Origin: Leguminivora glycinivorella
Taxonomy: Eukaryota; Arthropoda; Insecta; Lepidoptera; Tortricidae
Direction: 5' to 3'
Length of the DNA: 64,000 nt
Assembly: GCF_023078275.1 (NCBI RefSeq)
Contig: NC_062994.1
Location: 11,975,545-12,039,544, forward strand
The notes beneath the pieces are model-generated. The model did no database searches. It had not been told where the DNA came from and was given only the letters and a program-made list of their open reading frames with translations. This document shows, in pieces, positions 47,901 through 58,624 of the stretch. A program made the translations under genes and the position numbers. The number at the start of each line of letters is the position of its first letter. Within the stretch, counting starts at the first letter, position 1.

Positions 47901-50900
47901 TCCGTAGCACGGTACGTGCCGGTCAGCCGCGAGGTATTTTTCTAAGTGCTAGGACGTACACTTTGTACTTAGGTGTAGTTGCGCTGAGCGATACTTCCGT
48001 AGCACGGGATATCTGTTTGGCATTGCACTACGTTTCGTATGCATATTAGTATAAGAACCGTAAGTTGTAATATGTTATAGTTTTAGTTGTAAATGCTAAG
48101 TTTAGCTTGTCGCTTAATTGTTAAAGTAAAATTATTAGTTAAACTCTGTTGCTTTGTTTTTGCGCATGTTTGATTTTCGAAACGCTTAGCTTTGTTAAAG
48201 TTATACTTGCACTGTATTATTATATTCTCTTGTAAACTTTTTTATAGTTAGTTTTCTCATTTGCTAACATTGTTTAATGTTAATATTTGCACAATAATAA
48301 TTTACGCTTGTTGCTTATTGTTTAGCTTTCTTATTTCTCACTTTTGGTACTAGCTTGCCGTACTGTTTTGTTAATATTTACTGTGACGCATTCAACTCAT
48401 TGCTTTTAGTTTTTTCCATTTCTTAGTTTTAGCTAACGCTTGCCTTACTGTTTGTGTAATATTTACTGTCGTTCGGTTTTCTTGACAATAAACGTCTTTA
48501 AATCTGCCGTGGTGGTTTCTATATTCGAACCTGCATTATAGTTTTTCTTAGATCCCACAAAATAACTGCTTGTTTTCCACAGGTACAACCAGAATTCGGG
48601 AATTATTTGACTCGAACTATCGGGACATGCTCTGGAGATTAAACTACAGTATCAATGAAGCTGCTAGCACCTCTAAGATAACTAGTAGCGTCAATGAGAA
48701 AGAAAGGTAAGTAATATCAAAACCATATGTAACTCCGTATAGACAGCTACAGTCTAAAAAAAAACGTACCTCAGAACCATATAGAAGAAGGTACGGTGGC
48801 CTAGGGCTCATCCATTAATTACATCACACCGTCTAGGTAGGGGGTCCACAAAATGTGGCATGTAACAGGGGGGGAGGGAGGAGGTCCATGTTTGTGAATC
48901 ACATACAAAAAATTTTCAATATCTGAGTTAATATACATTTCACGAACAAACACCAATCTGGTCATTGAACAGCCAAAATAACTACGTACTTGGTACACAA
49001 TTCACGTCCGTGAATCTCAATCTTAATACCTAATACAGAGATACAGATAGGGAAATGTGGCGGTTATTAAGACAATTTCAAAGTGTTTTTGTGATTTTTA
49101 ATCTGAATGTGACGTCACACTAGGGGGGGTGTAGTTTAGTGTGACAAGAGGGGAGGGAGGGGTCAAAAAATCATGAAATTGGTGTGACGTAATTAATGGA
49201 TGAGTCCCTAGATGGCGTTACACCTTTGGGGAACGCTCGGCTAGATGGCGCTAATATTAATATTTGACATTTTAACACATATCAAGCTAAGAATATGGGC
49301 CAAATTGTCAAAACTGAGGTTCAAACATTTTAAGCCTGTGTTAAGAGATGGCAATCTGTGCACTGTGATTACACATTTTACTTTAACAGTAACTCTCTAT
49401 AATTATCGATCCTCTTTGGTAATATTGTATTGTATTTCAATACCGGTACCACTAAGTTTTGGGTGTTTTCGACCCGTGGTACCGAAATTACAACATCATA
49501 CAAATTCGCGATTTATTCGACCTGTGTTACTGAGAGTTGCTATGTGGACTCAACCACAGTATCAATGAAATTCCCATAAATGTAAAACTTAAAAAAAAAA
49601 CATATTACTTGATTCCCGATCTGGGAGCCGATTTTTTATTCTCACGCGTTCGAATTCAGAAAATTGACACTGAAATAATAAGCAAGTCACCATTTCAACC
49701 GGTATTTTAGTGATAAAAATCGCCCCCCTGTTCATAATTTAGATTTTTTTTTTGCTATTTCATAAGTATTTTGTTACAAATTAATATGCATATACTTTTA
49801 TAATTTTATAATGTATTAGGTACCATTCAAAACCCATGTTGTTATTTTTGTTTCAGAAGCATAACATTAAAGAAAACGCCAAAATTTGCTGCGCCAGCAC
49901 CAGTGCCACCAAAAGTACAGCCCAAGTAAGTTTTCCAATTAGATTTATTTTCCGATTGGCAGTACCCTTACTCCCGGGAAATACCGGTACCCAAAGTAGC
50001 GGGAATTCCCGGGATATTAAGGAACCGGGAAATCAACTTGTAAAATCCCGGTACTTGCAGGAAATACTTTTTAGTGGCATGTTTTGCTAGACATTATATT
50101 TATTTCTGTTTATATTATTTAAATAAAATAAATAAATAAATAAATATTATAGGACATTATTACACAGATTGATTATTTATATAGTTAAAAATTTATCCGC
50201 GCTCATACCACAGCCTAATCACTATTTATTTGGAAGGAACAATTTAGATGGTCAACCTCGAAACGCCGTTAAGACCTGATGAGCCTTTTCAAATAATGTT
50301 TTTTTTTTTCGTAATTTTTAGCGTCGCAACGGGAACCAGAAGCAAATCGATGGGGCAGATGAAAACGACGGACCGATCCTTGAGTAGAGACAGATTGTGA
50401 GTTCAATCATCATCCTCCTTGCGTTATCCCGGCATTTGCCACGACTCATGGGAGCCTGGATTCAGCTTTGACAACTAATCCCAAGATTTGGCGTAGGCAC
50501 TAGTTTTACGAAAGCGACTGCCATCTGACCTTCCAACCCGAAGGGTGACTAGACCTTATTGGAATTAGTTCGGTTTCCTCACGATGTTTTTCTTCACCGA
50601 AAAGCGACTGGCAAATATCAAATGACATTTCGCACATAAGTCCGAAAAATTAAGATTTTTATATTGTCAACTTTTCCTAAATGAATTACAGTAACGGCCC
50701 TTAAAGGAGTCCTCACGGTTATTCTCTCTTTTATGCTTTAGTTTACGATACATACTTCTCTTATCCATTCCTGTCGTGCTCGTATCGATCAATACCAAAG
50801 ACTTATATAACTCCGTATAGACCGATAAAGTCTAAGAAAAAAACGTACCTCAAAACCATACAGAAAAAGGTACGGTGAACTAGATGGCGATACACCTTTG

Positions 50901-53900
50901 GGGTACGCTCGGCTAGATGGCGTTAATATTAATATTTGACATTTTAACACATATCAAGCTAAGAATATGGGCCAAATTGTCAAAACGGAGGTTCTAAAGT
51001 TTTAAGCCTGTGTCGAGAGATGGCAGTCTATGCACTGAGATTGCACGTTTTACTTTGACAGTAATTCTCTATATACTCGATCCTCTTTGATCAATACTAA
51101 GCGAAATTTAACATTTCGCGTCTAGGATTTCTTGCTACTGACAAGAATAATTGGTCATACGTGAGTATTGCCTTGTTAGTATGTTAGTGTGGGTCAAAAA
51201 CGTAGAAGCTAAATTTGACCCACTTCCCGGTTTCTGATTGAGCTGAAATTTTGCACACATATGTAAATCACGTGACAATGCAATATTATGTTATCATTGA
51301 GCTGATCTGATGATGGAGCAGAAAGGTGGTCGTATTCGTATCCCCATCGAGTACAGGGTTTTTAGAAACGCCTCGGAAAGCAGCAGATTTAGAGTAAGAA
51401 TTATTTAGAATTAATAGCAACTTAAGAACGGTACATAGCTTTGTAAAAAAAAGAGCGCTGTCTCGCCAACAAACTGCATGAGCAGTTTGGCGAGGAACTT
51501 TAAAAATGTAAAATGTATGTTACCTGTAAATAAATAAATTAAAAAAAAAAAGATGACTGTTGAAAGAAAAGTACAGACGGCGATAAAAGCATGTTCCAAA
51601 AATTAAATTTTTGCAAAGAAACTTATTACAGATAAAAATCTCCTTGTAGGATACAGTTCGAAAAAGGCGGTAAAACCACAGATACCATAGACCTTACCGT
51701 GACTACAGACGACGCACCAAAGCAAAAACCAGAGCGCGGGCGAAGTATGAACAGGCGAACTGCGAAGCTGCTGGAAGACTTAGCTACGCCAGTTGAGAGC
51801 GATATTGGGATGAGGTACGTTATTTAGGCGAAACGTGGGTAGGCCCCCCTCAAGGTGGACTGTGACCTGGTGAAGGCCGCAAGAGTCCGCTGGATGCGGG
51901 TGGCGCAGGACAGGTCATTGTGGCAATCTTTGGGGGAGGCCTATGTCCAGCAGTGGACGTCTTTCGACTGATACGATGATGATGATGACGTTATTTATTG
52001 AGTAGTTTACGCCTTTTACTAGGTTATTTCGAAACTTTACTCTCACAAATCATGATCTTATTGGATTCATACAACTCATTTAGCATTTCGTCACTACTTT
52101 TGAAAAAACTTCGTCTGTCAATCAAAAGAAAATTGTAGTATGTATGTATGGAATGCATATAGACTTACTGCGTTTTAATTTTGAGGAACAGCGTGAGATA
52201 CGAGATTTTAAAAATAAAGTGACGATTTATTTGTTAACCTTGTCACACCTCAGACACTGGGGATCAAATATATGAAAGAGGCGCGTTCCTAGCACACTGT
52301 CTAAGCTCGTGTAGGTGAACGCGTACCATGCTTGTATGAGTGAGATATGACATGTTGGCTGTTCGCGTTTTTGACAGGCGGTAACTGTGAGGTAACCGAG
52401 AGGGGGTGGGCGGCACTTTCAGCGCCACTGCTGGGCAAAGGCCTCTCTCTCTTTCACGTTTCTCGGTCTAAGGCAATGTTTGGCCAATCTTTTCGAAAGA
52501 TGTCAAGACGCATCCTTCGTAACTTCCTTAACCGTGAATTAAGATGTATTTGAACACCGTAACATTGTTTGTTATAGAATGATGATGCTAATGGGCTGGC
52601 AGGGCGGAGCATTAGGAGTTCGTGGCGATGGTATCATGGAACCAGTCATGCCTAACATCGACCAGGTGAGTACTGATACCGTTACCCGGTACCGGTACCG
52701 GTATTGTTACACGACACTTCTTCTTTAGTCGTTCCCTCAATGCTGAGGATCGTGACATCATGTCATTCTGTTGAAGACTAGGTCTCTCCATAGGCGTCTG
52801 TTCCTCGCCAAGCGCATGGCCTCGTGCAGTTTAATCGCATGGGTGCAGTAATAGGATGAAAAGGCGGAATGCAGATCATTGAGCCAGTCATGTCTAATAT
52901 CTGTCAGGTGGGTACTGATACCGGGATGGTACCGGTATTGTTATAGGACACTGCTATCAGCCTTTTATCCTACGATGAAAGGGCGGAACGGTGATCATGA
53001 GCCAGTCATGCCTTATCGACTAGGTGTGTACTGATACCGGTACTAGTATTTTTAACCCCCGACGCAAAAACGAAGGGGTGTTATAAGTTTGACGTGTCTG
53101 TCTGTCTGTCCGTCTGTCTGTTTGTCTGTCTGTGTGTGTGTCTGTCTGGGGCATCGTAGCTCCCGAACGGATGAACCGATTTTGATTTAGTTTTTTTTGT
53201 CTAAAAGCTGAGTTAGTCGGGAGTGTTATTAGCCATGTTTTATGAAAATCGGTCCACTATGTCGCGGTCGGGGGTTTTTTTTTTTTAATTTTAATTTTGT
53301 GGTTAGGTTATTATAGGATGCATTGCGCATGCACGGAGCATTAGGAGCACGTAGTAACGCCATCGCGGAGCCCGTCATGTCTAACATCGACCAGGTGAGA
53401 TACCGGTATTCACGGTACCGATACTATTTATACCGGTATTGATGAAGAAATACCGGTAACACTTTAACAGTAGACTTATGCTATAGATCGATCTCAGTAC
53501 TCATTTGCTGTGGCCCATTTTTTTTTTGTAAACATTTTTTATTTACATAAAATGTAGTTTAATTCTTTGTTTACAGCCTAAACGGGGCGGGTTAGGCCAT
53601 GTGCCCCCTCCTAAGATAGTTCCTCGGAAACCGATCGATTTCCGGCAGATGTTGATACATAATTTACTGGATTTCCTCCTACATGACGACTGGAAGAAAG
53701 ATATTGTGTTTAAGGTGAGTAGGGTAGATCTATACACGGTGAATCTGAGAAACTCGACATATTTTAGCCACGCATATCTGAGGCCAAAAAGAGCGCTGGT
53801 AGCCTAGCGGTAAGTACTTGCGACTTTCGTTCCGGAGGTTCGAACCCCAGCTCGCACCAATGAGCCTTTCGGAATTTATGTGCGAAAAGTCATTTGATAT

Positions 53901-56900
53901 TTGCCAGTCGCTTTACGGTGAAGGAAAACATCGTGAGGAAACCGGACTAATTCCAATAAGGCCTAGTTTACCCTTCGGGTTGGAAGGTCAGATGGCAGTC
54001 GCTTTCGTGAAAAACTAGTGCCTACGCCAGAATCTTGGGATTAGTTGTCAAAGCGGACCCCAGGGTCCCATGAGCCGTGGCAAAATGCCGGGATAACGCA
54101 AAGAGGATAATGATGATATCTGAGGCCAGAAAAATGTCATGTACAGTCAACCAATGAGGAGGCACACTGACATTTTATCCCGAAAGGCGGTGCCTGTGCA
54201 AGTGTCTAAGCATGTCACTGTTATTCATATTATGTGAGAGAGAGAAAAAACATATCTTCTCGCTCTCACGTATGGACTAATAGGGTGGCGCCATCTGTCA
54301 TAACTAAAGATCGTTATCAGCGTGCTGTATTGGTGGCAATGGCAAAGGATGGTTGGCAAAAAAACAAATACACAAGTATTTAAAACATTATATATACTTA
54401 ACAAATTATAAAATATATACGTCACGTCGATTAGAAAAAATCATTTTAAATTACCTTTCTACATTGACAGAAGTTACAGGAAGGTTGTTAAAAATTTGGG
54501 TATTGTGTCAAATCCATACTGTGAATGACGATACTGGGATTATTCGTGCACTTTATTACACTCCTCCGTGCTCGTCTTACTTCGTGCACTACTTTTGACT
54601 TCAACTACTTGAATAACAATTCTACGTAGTCGTATCTAGAGTGCATTTGAATATTTTGATTCACTTCGCGTAATGTATTCTTATGACATAATTAATATAA
54701 TTTGACGTATATTGTTTTAAAAATATATAGTTGTTGGAAAAGGCTTTGTACCGTAGAGGTGTAATCCTAAGAAGATCCCCAAATCGCCCAAATCAATTGT
54801 TTAGTTTTAAACTTTATTGTTTGTTTTTTTTTTCATGTTCTTATAAACTGTTTTTTTTTCTTTTATGTTATCTAAGTTTCGTGACGCATTGGTTTTACTG
54901 TAATGTCATGTAAACATGTTTTTACTAATAAATAAATAAATAAATAAGATAAGTATTTATTTTGTAGTTAACTACAAAGTGAATAATTAAATGTACGTAT
55001 TTGTTTTTTTTTGTCAACCGTACCATTTGCCACGAAAAGTGCACCTTGATAACGATCTTTAGTCATAACCTTTGAGTGTGCCTCCTCATTTGAACGCTGG
55101 GCCACTCTACAACCATGTCAAAATGACAAGCAGTAAGACATTTCTTACAATCTGATTTATAACGTCACTGTGACATAGTTCTACAGTGGCCTAGGGTAAT
55201 TGGTTGACTGTACAGATGAGGAATTGCGGCAATTTATATATATATATATATATATATATAAATTGCTATATATATATATATATATATTATCACATGAAAT
55301 GTACAAGTTTTTCTTAAAAATGGCACTTAAAATAAGTTTTACCGTTTTTTTTTTCTAAAAACCTCAAATTTGAAAAATTTACTGGTCACTTTTGGACATC
55401 TAAAATGAGGATAGTGAGACTATTCTCCATAATGGCATCAACGCCGTTAAAAAGGCCATTTCTAAAGAATAACAATAAGAAAACATTTTTTTTTTTTCAA
55501 TTGATAATAACTCTGAAATTTACTGATAACCAGAAAAGTTCACATGACATTATAGTTTCTAAATGGTGTCATGAATACACGGTGTATAGTGTCAGTCAAT
55601 ATCACTTGTCTAGTCTTCAATTGCTCAATGATTAACTGGAAGAAATCCCTTAAAGGGATAAGTTCGCCTTTGTACTAGTGATAAGCTCTTTTTCTTGTGT
55701 GTTGTATTATTTCCTGGTACAACAAAGTGTTTTACTCACAGATGTCATATATACCATAGATCAAGCAAACGTATCTACTTAGCGTGTCAAATGAACTCAG
55801 TGAAATCCACTGAGTTGTCCGTCTTTAATCGCAGCTTGCAGCTTTCGGGCGTCAATTTTTGTAAGTTGAAGTCAATCAAAACATAAAAAATGCCTCGTTA
55901 CGTGATATTCAATTGCAACAACACAAAAATTATGAACAATCAAGAGCCTGAGACATATTTAAAATTACAGGCAAGAAACAACTTCAGTACAAAATTTGAC
56001 ACGCTCGGCCCCTATACAAATAGATGAACTTGTTATAGAATAAATAAAGTTCTGTGGTTTTACTACTACTACTACTTCTATTCCCAGGAACCGCTAGTAA
56101 AAAAAGAGCAAAAGTTCCTCAACAATCTTCTAACATCTGTGAACCGTCGTCGCAAAATGTCACTGACTGAAAAGGAAAACGAACTTATAGCTAAAATGTA
56201 TAGCAGGCTAGCCGACTACCCTACTGTGGAGCTTAAAGGAGAACTCTCACAAGATCTCAAGTAAGTGGGCGAACTTAACCTAGCGAAAACTAGAGTCTCA
56301 GGTTCAGCTTGAACAATAATTAAGGTACATCACAAATTTCTGGAAAGATTCCAAATTTCTGAAATTTTCACATAGGAAAACTTCGGAAACTTTCCATTCT
56401 TTGTATTGACAATAGGCTAGTTTCCTACTAGTCAAATTAGCTTCTTTTTAAGAACTGTCAAAACAATTTGTTAATATGGAATTACTATGAAATACTGAGG
56501 AGTGACGTCACGGACAATTCATTTACTTTATATCTTTCTCTGTGACTTATTAAATAGAAATTGTGTTTAAACATAACTACTGTCCATATTTTTCTTCTAA
56601 TTATGGGGTGCTTTATTTCGTGCATTGAATAAAATATTTTATTTTAAGCATAGGAAACTAGCCTTTTGTATGGATGGAAACTTTCCATTTCATAAATTTA
56701 AATTCCCTTTATTTTTCGTGAAACTTTCGTGAATTTATCAAAAAATTTAAGATTTTTTTTGGAAAGTTTCCGCAACTTACACATCACTAATTAAGGTACA
56801 GGCGGGCAATTTCGATTGGGGAGCAATTTCAACTGATTCACGTTTTTTTTTTCATGTTTTACATTATTTACTTGGGTTCCATATGCATCCACTAAACACG

Positions 56901-58591
56901 CGTGCCATATATGACCTGTGGACACTATTTAATAACGCAAAATTTGTAAAAAATGGAGAAAATAGTTGAAATTGCCCCTCAGTCGAAATGGTCCCTTTGT
57001 ACCTTATATGTTTTTTCCCCTCACTAGCTCGGAAACACGTGTTTTGTCCTTTAATACCAGCGGGTAAAAACTCATTTTATCCACTAGTGAGTAAAGTAAT
57101 TTGACCTTGAATAAAGTAAAATTAACTGCTTTAAAATTGATAAAAGTGAGTGAATCTAGTGATGACGATGATTTACCACCTGTGGAACTACTGGAAGCAG
57201 TGATAAACGCGTTTTTTGCGTTATACTTTCCTCGCTATAGTGATGGGAAAAGTTTTGTGTTACACTCGGGTGCAAATGTATTTTACTTTAAAAAACTCGC
57301 AAGTTTAGGATTCTATTCTCGAACCACTCGCTTCGCTCGTGGTACAACTATAGAATCCTTTCACTTGCTCGTTTTTCAATTCCACACTCGGCGTTAATAC
57401 AACTTTGCACCCTTGCATAACAAATAACTATTGTTAATGTCAGTAATGAAACTTTATTCCACAGAACAATAACCCTACAGAAACTAGTCGACCGCCCACT
57501 GCGAGGGATCATCAAAATACCAAAATCCAAAATCCCCCCACTCCCCCCGTTACAACCCGCCCCCAAGCTTGTAAAGCGGACGTGGAACTGGTCATATCAA
57601 GGGCGGATGTCGCCAACATATATCCACATATAGATGTCGCTCAAATGGAAGTGCCGGCTACGCCACAGGTAGGTAATTGTGGTTTATATGGCTGATACAA
57701 TGTATTTCATTATGTCAACACACCTCGAGAGATGGCGCTGCTAAATCAACCTGAGTTTGGTTCACATGGGGGGCAAGAACCATATCGTTCTACCCTAGGG
57801 ATGGTCAGAGGGCGCTACGAGTCCTTGTATAGATTACTCATATGAGAGATAATTTCGACCTCAGCAGCTGTGACCTGGGTGACCGAGCGGAAATAGGCAT
57901 CTGCCGCGATTGCAGGGTACGCTGGTTCGATTCCAGCCTCAGGCACTGGAGGCCTTGGTCACTTTTTCTTTCATATGTGTAATTTATTTCGGTTTTAATA
58001 TGAATTATATTTCAGAATGTCAGAAAGAGGGCGCTCCGGTTGCTATTTCTAACTAAACTAGCCGAAGCGCTTAGCTGGGATTGGTGGGATCAGATCACAT
58101 TCAAGTAAGTAATGCCTACCATGTAAGTTAATATAGCACATTACGATAGAAGTGCGAAAAAGAGAAGTTCGAACCGAGTGGCGACAAATTTAAATCGACA
58201 CGAGTTACGAAATCTCTTTTCGCACGTGTATCTTACGACGATTTTCAGTACAGATGACCCTTCGAAGTTTCGATCAAGCGCGGATCCAGCTTCGTGCCCA
58301 AGGGGGGGGGGGGTCACGTAGTAAAGGCCCGGGGCCCCAGGGGGGGTCACGTGGTCTATTTGTATGGCTAACTTAGGCTCCAGGGGGGGGTCATAACCCC
58401 CATGCCCCCCCTGGATCCATGGTTTCGATTTGACAAAAAATGAACCTCTTGCACTAGTGCGTAAAATAAACATTATCTGTACTGATTTATATTACATTAT
58501 CCGGACTTATTTCACCCTGTATCTTTTAGTTTACAGGACATTTTTTAACCCCCGACGCAAAAACGACGGCGTGTTATAAGTTTGACGTGTC

Positions 58592-58624
<33 letters not shown>

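Larger units (their letters stand above)
41980..48540 (+). mobile_element. Ty3/gypsy LTR retrotransposon, young, in intron 9 of gene B
   Basis: A 6.56-kb element in sense with gene B, with 891/893-bp LTRs differing by two substitutions and one 2-bp indel, a GTTT duplication, a primer-binding-like TGGCGCCCAGCC two bases after the LTR and a purine tract (AGAGGGGGAGAT) before the 3' LTR. A single gag-pol frame is open from end to end. There is no env-like ORF. Copy integrity suggests recent movement. Confidence 0.95.

Noticed and set aside
57465..57668. Long form of exon 17 as the main exon
   Set aside because: It puts the incoming frame on a TAG at about 57635; kept only as an alternative.
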